Source: Luzula sylvatica (taxonomy: Eukaryota; Streptophyta; Magnoliopsida; Poales; Juncaceae). From it: a stretch of DNA of 64,000 bases. The translations under genes and the position numbers were made by a program. Each line of letters opens with the position of its first letter. Position 1 is the stretch's first letter. Location: positions 5,776,001-5,840,000 of the forward strand of contig OX326958.1 of assembly GCA_946800325.1 (NCBI GenBank), read 5' to 3'. The notes beneath the pieces were generated by a model that saw only the letters and a list, made by a program, of their open reading frames with translations, searched no databases and was not told the DNA's origin. Below are positions 28,801 through 40,649 of this stretch, in pieces.

Positions 28801-29032
28801 ACGATGGTTTTAACATTACGGCATTACCATTTTCTCTAATTTATTGTGATCTGAATTTTACAATTAATTGTTTAAATAAAAAATAATTTTTATCCGTAAA
28901 TTATACGCCGGAAATTCACCGGAGGCGGTCACTCCTCCTTCATTTCTTCGCGCAAAATAGATCGTTTTCAACTCGCAAAATCATGCCATAATCATCGTAT
29001 ATAATAATTCATGACTGAATTACAATAAACTG
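22858..29032. repeat. Mosaic of rearranged HOR pieces (M64-M80)
   Basis: Units start at 22858, 23221, 23584, 23947, 24311, 24674, 25037, 25400, 25763, 26127, 26491, 26854, 27217, 27580, 27944, 28307 and 28671. They use the same families as the flanks in changed order. M70-M73 repeat M55-M58 at a distance of 5448 bp. M77-M81 repeat M70-M74 at about 2543 bp. M69 joins an M60-like head to an M54-like tail. M73 carries 'ttaattttc' directly after M72 does, unlike anywhere else. M77 has one extra A in 'ccggaaaattc' and M80 lacks one base in the A-tract. Confidence 0.85.
25037..27579. repeat. 7-monomer segment, copy 1 (M70-M76)
   Basis: The first five units (25037, 25400, 25763, 26127, 26491) have counterparts at 27580, 27944, 28307, 28671 and 29033. 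Shared marks are 'gagatagtaacg' with 'ttcacatttt', 'ctgcaattctc', 'aacaaggg' with 'ttaattttc', 'gtgatctg', and 'cacgtggctgga'. M71 has 'cgtcccattt' where the later copy has the ordinary 'cgtgccattt'. M75 and M76 are less alike to their counterparts. Confidence 0.8.
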
Positions 29033-30847
29033 TGTTTTCTGCTAATTCGGGTCAAAAAGACCAAATCTCCCAAATCCAGTCACGTGGCTGGATTTCTCTC
29101 ATCGAGACGAGCGATTTTGATATATAGATCATGCCATTTGGTGAAAAAAAGTATGAGAAAGTAACGAGGGTTTTAACATTACGGCATTACCATTTTCTCT
29201 AATTTATTGTTATCTGAATTTTACAATTAATTGTTTAAATAAAGAATAATTTTTATCCTTAAATTATACGCCGGAAATTCACCGGAGGCGGTCACTCCTC
29301 CTTCATTTCTTCGCGCAAAATAGATCGTTTTCAACTCGCAAAATCATGCCATGATCATCGTATATAATAATTCATGACTGAATTACACTAAACTGTATTT
29401 TCTGCTAATTCGGGTCAAAAAGACCAAATCTCCCAAATCCAGTCGCGTGGCTGCATTTCTCTCGTCGAGACGAGCGATTTTGATATATAGATCGTGCCAT
29501 TTGGTGAAAAAAAGTATGAGAAAGTAACGAGGGTTTTAACATTACGGCATTACCATTTTCTCTAATTTATTGTTATCTGAATTTTACAATTAATTGTTTA
29601 AATAAAGAATAATTTTTATCCGTAAATTATACGCCGGAAATTCACCGCAGGCGGTCACTCCTCCTTCATTTCTTCGCGCAAAATAGATCATTTTCAACTC
29701 GCAAAATCATGCCATAATCATCGTATATAATAATTCATAACTGAATTACAATAAACTGTGTTTTCTGCTAATTCGGGTCAAAAAGACCAAATCTCCCAAA
29801 TCCAGTCGCGTGGCTGCATTTCTCTCGTCGAGACGAGCGATTTTGATATATAGATCGTGCCATTTGGTGAAAAAAAGTATGAGAAAGTAACGAGGGTTTT
29901 AACATTACGGCATTACCATTTTCTCTAATTTATTGTTATCTGAATTTTACAATTAATTGTTTAAATAAAGAATAATTTTTATCCTTAAATTATACGCCGC
30001 AAATTCACCGGAGGCGGTCACTCCTCCTTCATTTCTTCGCGCAAAATAGATCGTTTTCAACTCGCAAAATCATGCCATAATCATCGTATATAATAATTCA
30101 TGACTGAATTACAATAAACTGTGTTTTCTGCTAATTCTGGTCAAAAAGACCAAATCTCCCAAATCCAGTCGCGTGGCTGCATTTCTCTCGTCGAGACGAT
30201 CGATTTTGATATATAGATCGTGCCATTTGGTGAAAAAAAGTATGAGAAAGTAACGAGGGTTTTAACATTACGGCATTACCATTTTCTCTAATTTATTGTT
30301 ATCTGAATTTTACCATTAATTGTTTAAATAAAGAATAATTTTTATCCTTAAATTATACGCCGGAAATTCACCGGAGGCGGTCACTCCTCCTTCATTTCCT
30401 CGCGCAAAATAGATCGTTTTCAACTCGCAAAATCGTGCCATAATCATCGTATATAATAATTCATGACTGAATTGCAATAAACTGTGTTTTCTGCTAATTC
30501 GGGTCAAAAAGACGAAATCTCCCAAATCCAGTCGCGTGGCTGCATTTCTCTCGTCGAGACGAGCGATTTTGATATATAGATCGTGCCATTTGGTGAAAAA
30601 AAGTATGAGAAAGTAACGAGGGTTTTAACATTACGGCATTATCATTTTCTCTAATTTATTGTTATCTGAATTTTACATTTAATTATTTAAATAAAGAATA
30701 ATTTTTATCCTTAAATTATACGCCGGAAATTCACCGGAGGCGATCACTCCTCCTTCATTTCTTCGCGCAAAATAGATCGTTTTCAACTCGAAAAATCATG
30801 CCATAATCATCGTATATAATATTTCATGACTGAAATACAATAAACTG
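29033..30847. repeat. 5-unit block copied again at 40650 (M81-M85)
   Basis: Units start at 29033, 29396, 29759, 30122 and 30485. M81-M85, with M86 after them, recur 11617 bp downstream as M113-M118. M81-M84 also recur 9075 bp downstream as M106-M109. Diagnostic states are 'cacgtggctgga' (M81), 'ccgcagg' (tail of M82), 'cgccgcaaattc' (tail of M83), and 'gacgatcg' with 'taccattaatt' (M84). Confidence 0.85.
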
Positions 30848-33024
30848 TGTTTTCTGCTAATTCGGGTCAAAAAGACCAAATCTCCCAAATCCAGTCGCGT
30901 GGCTGCATTTCTCCCGTCGAGACGAGCGATTTTGATATATAGATCGTGCCATTTGGTGAAAAAAATATGAGAAAGTAACGATGGTTTTAACATTACGGCA
31001 TTATCATTTTCTCTAATTTATTGTTACCTGAATTTTACAATTAATTGTTTAAATAAAGAATAATTTTTATCCTTAAATTATACGCCGGAAATTCACCGGA
31101 GGCGGTCACTCCTCCTTCATTTCTTCGCGCAAAATAGATCGTTTTCAACTCGCAAAATCATGCCATAATCATCGTATATAATAATTCATGACTGAATTAC
31201 AATAAACTGTGTTTTCTGCTAATTCGGGTCAAAAAGACCAAATCTCCCAAATCCAGTCACGTGACTGGATTTCTCTCATCGAGACGAGCGATTTTGATAT
31301 ATAGATCATGCCATTTGGTGAAAAAAAGTATGAGAAAGTAACGAGGGTTTTAACATTACGGCATTACCATTTTCTCTAATTTATTGTTATCTGAATTTTA
31401 CAATTAATTGTTTAAATAAAGAATAATTTTTATCCTTAAATTATACGCCGGAAATTCACCGGAGGCGGTCACTCCTCCTTCATTTCTTCGCGCAAAATAG
31501 ATCGTTTTCAACTCGCAAAATCATGCCATGATCATCGTATATAATAATTCATGACTGAATTACACTAAACTGTATTTTCTGCTAATTCGGGTCAAAAAGA
31601 CCAAATCTCCCAAATCCAGTCGCGTGGCTGCATTTCTCTCGTCGAGACGAGCGATTTTGATATATAGATCGTGCCATTTGGTGAAAAAAAGTATGAGAAA
31701 GTAACGAGGGTTTTAACATTACGGCATTACCATTTTCTCTAATTTATTGTTATCTGAATTTTACAATTAATTGTTTAAATAAAGAATAATTTTTATCCGT
31801 AAATTATACGCCGGAAATTCACCGGAGGCGGTCACTCCTCCTTCATTTCTTCGCGCAAAATAGATCGTTTTCAACTCGCAAAATCATGCCATGATCATCG
31901 TATATAATAATTCATGACTGAATTACACTAAACTGTATTTTCTGCTAATTCGGGTCAAAAAGACCAAATCTCCCAAATCCAGTCGCGTGGCTGCATTTCT
32001 CTCGTCGAGACGAGCGATTTTGATATATAGATCGTGCCATTTGGTGAAAAAAAGTATGAGAAAGTAACGAGGGTTTTAACATTACGGCATTACCATTTTC
32101 TCTAATTTATTGTTATCTGAATTTTACAATTAATTGTTTAAATAAAGAATAATTTTTATCCGTAAATTATACGCCGGAAATTCACCGGAGGCGGTCACTC
32201 CTCCTTCATTTCTTCGCGCAAAATAGATCATTTTCAACTCGCAAAATCATGCCATAATCATCGTATATAATAATTCATGACTGAATTACAATAAACTGTG
32301 TTTTCTGCTAATTCGGGTCAAAAAGACCAAATCTCCCAAATCCAATCGCGTGGCTGCATTTCTCTCGTCGAGACGAGCGATTTTGATATATAGATCGTGC
32401 CATTTGGTGAAAAAAAGTATGAGAAAGTAACGAGGGTTTTAACATTACGGCATTACCATTTTCTCTAATTTATTGTTGTCCGAATTTTACAATTAATTGT
32501 TTAAATAAAAAATAATTTTTATCCTTAAATTATACGCCGGAAATTCACCGGAGGCGATCACTCCTCCTTCATTTCTTCACGCAAAATAGATCGTTTTCAA
32601 CTCGCAAAATCATGCCATAATCATCGTATATAATAATTCATGACTGAATTACAATAAACTGTGTTTTCTGCTAATTCGGGTCAAAAAGACCAAATCTTCC
32701 AAATTCAGTCGCGTGGCTGCATTTCTCTCGTCGAGACGAGCGATTTTGATATATAGATCGTGCCATTTGGTGAAAAAAAGTATGAGAAAGTAACAAGGGT
32801 TTTAACATTACGGCATTACCATTTTCTCTAATTTATTGTTATCTGAATTTTACCATTAATTGTTTAAATAAAGAATAATTTTTATCCTTAAATTATACGC
32901 CGGAAATTCACCGGAGGCGGTCACTCCTCCTTCATTTCTTCGCGCAAAATAGATCGTTTTCAACTCGCAAAATCGTGCCATAATCATCGTATATAATAAT
33001 TCATGACTGAATTGCAATAAACTG
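30485..33024. repeat. 7-monomer HOR, 2540 bp, copy 1 (M85-M91)
   Basis: Units 30485, 30848, 31210, 31573, 31936, 32299 and 32662 recur 2540 bp later. The length is 7 x 363 minus one base in the A-tract of M86 ('aaaaaaatatgag'). M91 is a hybrid: 'cttccaaattcag' and 'aacaaggg' are typical of its family, but from about 32844 it continues as M84 ('tatctgaa', 'taccattaatt'). This places the join between about 32795 and 32844. Confidence 0.92.
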
Positions 33025-35565
33025 TGTTTTCTGCTAATTCGGGTCAAAAAGACGAAATCTCCCAAATCCAGTCGCGTGGCTGCATTTCTCTCGTCGAGAC
33101 GAGCGATTTTGATATATAGATCGTGCCATTTGGTGAAAAAAAGTATGAGAAAGTAACGAGGGTTTTAACATTACGGCATTATCATTTTCTCTAATTTATT
33201 GTTATCTGAATTTTACATTTAATTATTTAAATAAAGAATAATTTTTATCCTTAAATTATACGCCGGAAATTCACCGGAGGCGATCACTCCTCCTTCATTT
33301 CTTCGCGCAAAATAGATCGTTTTCAACTCGAAAAATCATGCCATAATCATCGTATATAATATTTCATGACTGAAATACAATAAACTGTGTTTTCTGCTAA
33401 TTCGGGTCAAAAAGACCAAATCTCCCAAATCCAGTCGCGTGGCTGCATTTCTCCCGTCGAGACGAGCGATTTTGATATATAGATCGTGCCATTTGGTGAA
33501 AAAAATATGAGAAAGTAACGATGGTTTTAACATTACGGCATTATCATTTTCTCTAATTTATTGTTACCTGAATTTTACAATTAATTGTTTAAATAAAGAA
33601 TAATTTTTATCCTTAAATTATACGCCGGAAATTCACCGGAGGCGGTCACTCCTCCTTCATTTCTTCGCGCAAAATAGATCGTTTTCAACTCGCAAAATCA
33701 TGCCATAATCATCGTATATAATAATTCATGACTGAATTACAATAAACTGTGTTTTCTGCTAATTCGGGTCAAAAAGACCAAATCTCCCAAATCCAGTCAC
33801 GTGACTGGATTTCTCTCATCGAGACGAGCGATTTTGATATATAGATCATGCCATTTGGTGAAAAAAAGTATGAGAAAGTAACGAGGGTTTTAACATTACG
33901 GCATTACCATTTTCTCTAATTTATTGTTATCTGAATTTTACAATTAATTGTTTAAATAAAGAATAATTTTTATCCTTAAATTATACGCCGGAAATTCACC
34001 GGAGGCGGTCACTCCTCCTTCATTTCTTCGCGCAAAATAGATCGTTTTCAACTCGCAAAATCATGCCATGATCATCGTATATAATAATTCATGACTGAAT
34101 TACACTAAACTGTATTTTCTGCTAATTCGGGTCAAAAAGACCAAATCTCCCAAATCCAGTCGCGTGGCTGCATTTCTCTCGTCGAGACGAGCGATTTTGA
34201 TATATAGATCGTGCCATTTGGTGAAAAAAAGTATGAGAAAGTAACGAGGGTTTTAACATTACGGCATTACCATTTTCTCTAATTTATTGTTATCTGAATT
34301 TTACAATTAATTGTTTAAATAAAGAATAATTTTTATCCGTAAATTATACGCCGGAAATTCACCGGAGGCGGTCACTCCTCCTTCATTTCTTCGCGCAAAA
34401 TAGATCGTTTTCAACTCGCAAAATCATGCCATGATCATCGTATATAATAATTCATGACTGAATTACACTAAACTGTATTTTCTGCTAATTCGGGTCAAAA
34501 AGACCAAATCTCCCAAATCCAGTCGCGTGGCTGCATTTCTCTCGTCGAGACGAGCGATTTTGATATATAGATCGTGCCATTTGGTGAAAAAAAGTATGAG
34601 AAAGTAACGAGGGTTTTAACATTACGGCATTACCATTTTCTCTAATTTATTGTTATCTGAATTTTACAATTAATTGTTTAAATAAAGAATAATTTTTATC
34701 CGTAAATTATACGCCGGAAATTCACCGGAGGCGGTCACTCCTCCTTCATTTCTTCGCGCAAAATAGATCATTTTCAACTCGCAAAATCATGCCATAATCA
34801 TCGTATATAATAATTCATGACTGAATTACAATAAACTGTGTTTTCTGCTAATTCGGGTCAAAAAGACCAAATCTCCCAAATCCAATCGCGTGGCTGCATT
34901 TCTCTCGTCGAGACGAGCGATTTTGATATATAGATCGTGCCATTTGGTGAAAAAAAGTATGAGAAAGTAACGAGGGTTTTAACATTACGGCATTACCATT
35001 TTCTCTAATTTATTGTTGTCCGAATTTTACAATTAATTGTTTAAATAAAAAATAATTTTTATCCTTAAATTATACGCCGGAAATTCACCGGAGGCGATCA
35101 CTCCTCCTTCATTTCTTCACGCAAAATAGATCGTTTTCAACTCGCAAAATCATGCCATAATCATCGTATATAATAATTCATGACTGAATTACAATAAACT
35201 GTGTTTTCTGCTAATTCGGGTCAAAAAGACCAAATCTTCCAAATTCAGTCGCGTGGCTGCATTTCTCTCGTCGAGACGAGCGATTTTGATATATAGATCG
35301 TGCCATTTGGTGAAAAAAAGTATGAGAAAGTAACAAGGGTTTTAACATTACGGCATTACCATTTTCTCTAATTTATTGTTATCCGAATTTTACAATTAAT
35401 TGTTTAAATAAAGAATAATTTTTATCCGTAAATTATACGCCGGAAATTCACCGGAGGCGGTCACTCCTCCTTAATTTTCTTCGCGCAAAATAGATCGTTT
35501 TCAACTCGAAAAATCATGCCATAATCATCGTATATAATAATTCATGATTGAATTACAATAAACTG
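33025..35565. repeat. 7-monomer HOR, 2540-bp offset, copy 2 (M92-M98)
   Basis: Units start at 33025, 33388, 33750, 34113, 34476, 34839 and 35202. They copy M85-M91 almost exactly. One difference I found sits just upstream: 'catttcctcg' near 30400 against 'catttcttcg' near 32940. M98 keeps the full tail of its family ('tatccgaa', 'ttaattttc' at 35471), so it is the non-hybrid form of M91. Confidence 0.92.
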
Positions 35566-35928
35566 TATTTTCTGCTAATTCGGGTCAAAAAGACCAAATC
35601 TCCCAAATCCAGTCGCGTGGCTGCATTTCTCTCGTCGAGACGAGCGATTTTGATATATAGATCGTGCCATTTGGTTAAAAAAAGTATGAGAAAGTTACGA
35701 GGGTTTTAACATTACGGTATTACCATTTTCTCTAATTTATTGTGATCTGAATTTTACAATTAATTGTTTAAATAAAAAATAATTTTTATCCGTAAATTAT
35801 ACGCCGGAAATTCACCGGAGGCGGTCACTCCTCCTTCATTTCTTCGCGCAAAATAGATCGTTTTCAACTCGCAAAATCATGCCATAATCATCGTATATAA
35901 TAATTCATGACTGAATTACAATAAACTG
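33750..35928. repeat. 6-monomer HOR, 2179 bp, copy 1 (M94-M99)
   Basis: Six families in fixed order: 'cacgtgactgga/gatcatgcc'; two 'acactaaactg' units; 'ccaatcgcg'; 'cttccaaattcag' with 'ttaattttc'; and 'ggttaaaaaaag' with 'gtgatctg'. The period is 6 x 363 + 1 because of the 'ttaattttc' insertion. The block overlaps the 7-monomer repeat that precedes it, so the two repeat registers interlock. Confidence 0.92.
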
Positions 35929-38107
35929 TGTTTTCTGCTAATTCGGGTCAAAAAGACCAAATCTCCCAAATCCAGTCACGTGGCTGGATTTCTCTCATCG
36001 AGACGAGCGATTTTGATATATAGATCATGCCATTTGGTGAAAAAAAGTATGAGAAAGTAACGAGGGTTTTAACATTACGGCATTACCATTTTCTCTAATT
36101 TATTGTTATCTGAATTTTACAATTAATTGTTTAAATAAAGAATAATTTTTATCCTAAAATTATACGCCGGAAATTCACCGGAGGCGGTCACTCCTCCTTC
36201 ATTTCTTCGCGCAAAATAGATCGTTTTCAACTCGCAAAATCATGCCATGATCATCGTATATAATAATTCATGACTGAATTACACTAAACTGTATTTTCTG
36301 CTAATTCGGGTCAAAAAGACCAAATCTCCCAAATCCAGTCGCGTGGCTGCATTTCTCTCGTCGAGACGAGCGATTTTGATATATAGATCGTGCCATTTGG
36401 TGAAAAAAAGTATGAGAAAGTAACGAGGGTTTTAACATTACGGCATTACCATTTTCTCTAATTTATTGTTATCTGAATTTTACAATTAATTGTTTAAATA
36501 AAGAATAATTTTTATCCGTAAATTATACGCCGGAAATTCACCGGAGGCGGTCACTCCTCCTTCATTTCTTCGCGCAAAATAGATCGTTTTCAACTCGCAA
36601 AATCATGCCATGATCATCGTATATAATAATTCATGACTGAATTACACTAAACTGTATTTTCTGCTAATTCGGGTCAAAAAGACCAAATCTCCCAAATCCA
36701 GTCGCGTGGCTGCATTTCTCTCGTCGAGACGAGCGATTTTGATATATAGATCGTGCCATTTGGTGAAAAAAAGTATGAGAAAGTAACGAGGGTTTTAACA
36801 TTACGGCATTACCATTTTCTCTAATTTATTGTTATCTGAATTTTACAATTAATTGTTTAAATAAAGAATAATTTTTATCCGTAAATTATACGCCGGAAAT
36901 TCACCGGAGGCGGTCACTCCTCCTTCATTTCTTCGCGCAAAATAGATCATTTTCAACTCGCAAAATCATGCCATAATCATCGTATATAATAATTCATGAC
37001 TGAATTACAATAAACTGTGTTTTCTGCTAATTCGGGTCAAAAAGACCAAATCTCCCAAATCCAATCGCGTGGCTGCATTTCTCTCGTCGAGACGAGCGAT
37101 TTTGATATATAGATCGTGCCATTTGGTGAAAAAAAGTATGAGAAAGTAACGAGGGTTTTAACATTACGGCATTACCATTTTCTCTAATTTATTGTTATCC
37201 GAATTTTACAATTAATTGTTTAAATAAAAAATAATTTTTATCCTTAAATTATACGCCGGAAATTCACCGGAGGCGATCACTCCTCCTTCATTTCTTCACG
37301 CAAAATAGATCGTTTTCAACTCGCAAAATCATGCCATAATCATCGTATATAATAATTCATGACTGAATTACAATAAACTATGTTTTCTGCTAATTCGGGT
37401 CAAAAAGACCAAATCTTCCAAATTCAGTCGCGTGGCTGCATTTCTCTCGTCGAGACGAGCGATTTTGATATATAGATCGTGCCATTTGGTGAAAAAAAGT
37501 ATGAGAAAGTAACAAGGGTTTTAACATTACGGCATTACCATTTTCTCTAATTTATTGTTATCCGAATTTTACAATTAATTGTTTAAATAAAGAATAATTT
37601 TTATCCGTAAATTATACGCCGGAAATTCACCGGAGGCGGTCACTCCTCCTTAATTTTCTTCGCGCAAAATAGATCGTTTTCAACTCGAAAAATCATGCCA
37701 TAATCATCGTATATAATAATTCATGATTGAATTACAATAAACTGTATTTTCTGCTAATTCGGGTCAAAAAGACCAAATCTCCCAAATCCAGTCGCGTGGC
37801 TGCATTTCTCTCGTCGAGACGAGCGATTTTGATATATAGATCGTGCCATTTGGTTAAAAAAAGTATGAGAAAGTTACGAGGGTTTTAACATTACGGTATT
37901 ACCATTTTCTCTAATTTATTGTGATCTGAATTTTACAATTAATTGTTTAAATAAAAAATAATTTTTATCCGTAAATTATACGCCGGAAATTCACAGGAGG
38001 CGGTCACTCCTCCTTCATTTCTTCGCGCAAAATAGATCGTTTTCAACTCGCAAAATCATGCCATAATCATCGTATATAATAATTCATGACTGAATTACAA
38101 TAAACTG
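35929..38107. repeat. 6-monomer HOR, 2179 bp, copy 2 (M100-M105)
   Basis: Units start at 35929, 36292, 36655, 37018, 37381 and 37745 and repeat the same family order. Differences from copy 1 include 'cacgtggctgga' for 'cacgtgactgga', 'atcctaaaatt' near 36153, 'ttatccgaa' for 'ttgtccgaa' in the fourth unit, 'aaactatg' before M104, and 'tcacagg' near 37990. Confidence 0.92.
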
Positions 38108-40649
38108 TGTTTTCTGCTAATTCGGGTCAAAAAGACCAAATCTCCCAAATCCAGTCACGTGGCTGGATTTCTCTCATCGAGACGAGCGATTTTGATATAT
38201 AGATCATGCCATTTGGTGAAAAAAAGTATGAGAAAGTAACGAGGGTTTTAACATTACGGCATTACCATTTTCTCTAATTTATTGTTATCTGAATTTTACA
38301 ATTAATTGTTTAAATAAAGAATAATTTTTATCCTTAAATTATACGCCGGAAATTCACCGGAGGCGGTCACTCCTCCTTCATTTCTTCGCGCAAAATAGAT
38401 CGTTTTCAACTCGCAAAATCATGCCATGATCATCGTATATAATAATTCATGACTGAATTACACTAAACTGTATTTTCTGCTAATTCGGGTCAAAAAGACC
38501 AAATCTCCCAAATCCAGTCGCGTGGCTGCATTTCTCTCGTCGAGACGAGCGATTTTGATATATAGATCGTGCCATTTGGTGAAAAAAAGTATGAGAAAGT
38601 AACGAGGGTTTTAACATTACGGCATTACCATTTTCTCTAATTTATTGTTATCTGAATTTTACAATTAATTGTTTAAATAAAGAATAATTTTTATCCGTAA
38701 ATTATACGCCGGAAATTCACCGCAGGCGGTCACTCCTCCTTCATTTCTTCGCGCAAAATAGATCATTTTCAACTCGCAAAATCATGCCATAATCATCGTA
38801 TATAATAATTCATGACTGAATTACAATAAACTGTGTTTTCTGCTAATTCGGGTCAAAAAGACCAAATCTCCCAAATCCAGTCGCGTGGCTGCATTTCTCT
38901 CGTCGAGACGAGCGATTTTGATATATAGATCGTGCCATTTGGTGAAAAAAAGTATGAGAAAGTAACGAGGGTTTTAACATTACGGCATTACCATTTTCTC
39001 TAATTTATTGTTATCTGAATTTTACAATTAATTGTTTAAATAAAGAATAATTTTTATCCTTAAATTATACGCCGCAAATTCACCGGAGGCGGTCACTCCT
39101 CCTTCATTTCTTCGCGCAAAATAGATCGTTTTCAACTCGCAAAATCATGCCATAATCATCGTATATAATAATTCATGACTGAATTACAATAAACTGTGTT
39201 TTCTGCTAATTCTGGTCAAAAAGACCAAATCTCCCAAATCCAGTCGCGTGGCTGCATTTCTCTCGTCGAGACGATCGATTTTGATATATAGATCGTGCAA
39301 TTTGGTGAAAAAAAGTATGAGAAAGTAACGAGGGTTTTAACATTACGGCATTACCATTTTCTCTAATTTATTGTTATCTGAATTTTACCATTAATTGTTT
39401 AAATAAAGAATAATTTTTATCCGTAAATTATACGCCGGAAATTCACCGCAGGCGGTCACTCCTCCTTCATTTCTTCGCGCAAAATAGATCATTTTCAACT
39501 CGCAAAATCATGCCATAATCATCGTATATAATAATTCATGACTGAATTACAATAAACTGTGTTTTCTGCTAATTCGGGTCAAAAAGACCAAATCTCCCAA
39601 ATCCAATCGCGTGGCTGCATTTCTCTCGTCGAGACGAGCGATTTTGATATATAGATCGTGCCATTTGGTGAAAAAAAGTATGAGAAAGTAACGAGGGTTT
39701 TAACATTACGGCATTACCATTTTCTCTAATTTATTGTTATCCGAATTTTACAATTAATTGTTTAAATAAAAAATAATTTTTATCCTTAAATTATACGCCG
39801 GAAATTCACCGGAGGCGATCACTCCTCCTTCATTTCTTCACGCAAAATAGATCGTTTTCAACTCGCAAAATCATGCCATAATCATCGTATATAATAATTC
39901 ATGACTGAATTACAATAAACTATGTTTTCTGCTAATTCGGGTCAAAAAGACCAAATCTTCCAAATTCAGTCGCGTGGCTGCATTTCTCTCGTCGAGACGA
40001 GCGATTTTGATATATAGATCGTGCCATTTGGTGAAAAAAAGTATGAGAAAGTAACAAGGGTTTTAACATTACGGCATTACCATTTTCTCTAATTTATTGT
40101 TATCCGAATTTTACAATTAATTGTTTAAATAAAGAATAATTTTTATCCGTAAATTATACGCCGGAAATTCACCGGAGGCGGTCACTCCTCCTTAATTTTC
40201 TTCGCGCAAAATATATCGTTTTCAACTCGAAAAATCATGCCATAATCATCGTATATAATAATTCATGATTGAATTACAATAAACTGTATTTTCTGCTAAT
40301 TCGGGTCAAAAAGACCAAATCTCCCAAATCCAGTCGCGTGGCTGCATTTCTCTCGTCGAGACGAGCGATTTTGATATATAGATCGTGCCATTTGGTTAAA
40401 AAAAGTATGAGAAAGTTACGAGGGTTTTAACATTACGGTATTACCATTTTCTCTAATTTATTGTGATCTGAATTTTACAATTAATTGTTTAAATAAAAAA
40501 TAATTTTTATCCGTAAATTATACGCCGGAAATTCACAGGAGGCGGTCACTCCTCCTTCATTTCTTCGCGCAAAATAGATCGTTTTCAACTCGCAAAATCA
40601 TGCCATAATCATCGTATATAATAATTCATGACTGAATTACAATAAACTG
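38108..40649. repeat. 7-monomer HOR, 2542 bp (M106-M112)
   Basis: Units start at 38108, 38471, 38834, 39197, 39560, 39923 and 40287. The first four match M81-M84 and the last three match the end of the 6-monomer HOR. M109 is the joint: its head is M84-like ('gacgatcg', 'taccattaatt') and its tail returns to 'atccgtaaatt', 'ccgcagg' and 'gatcattttc'. It also carries A at 39299 ('cgtgcaattt'), shared only with M116. Confidence 0.9.

Noticed and set aside
30316..33533. Minus-strand open frames of 65-69 codons at 30316-30525, 30796-30993, 32856-33065 and 33336-33533
   Set aside because: They are the same chance frames carried in copies of M84-M86 and M91-M93. The frames are closed by stops in nearly all other monomers, and they cross unit boundaries.
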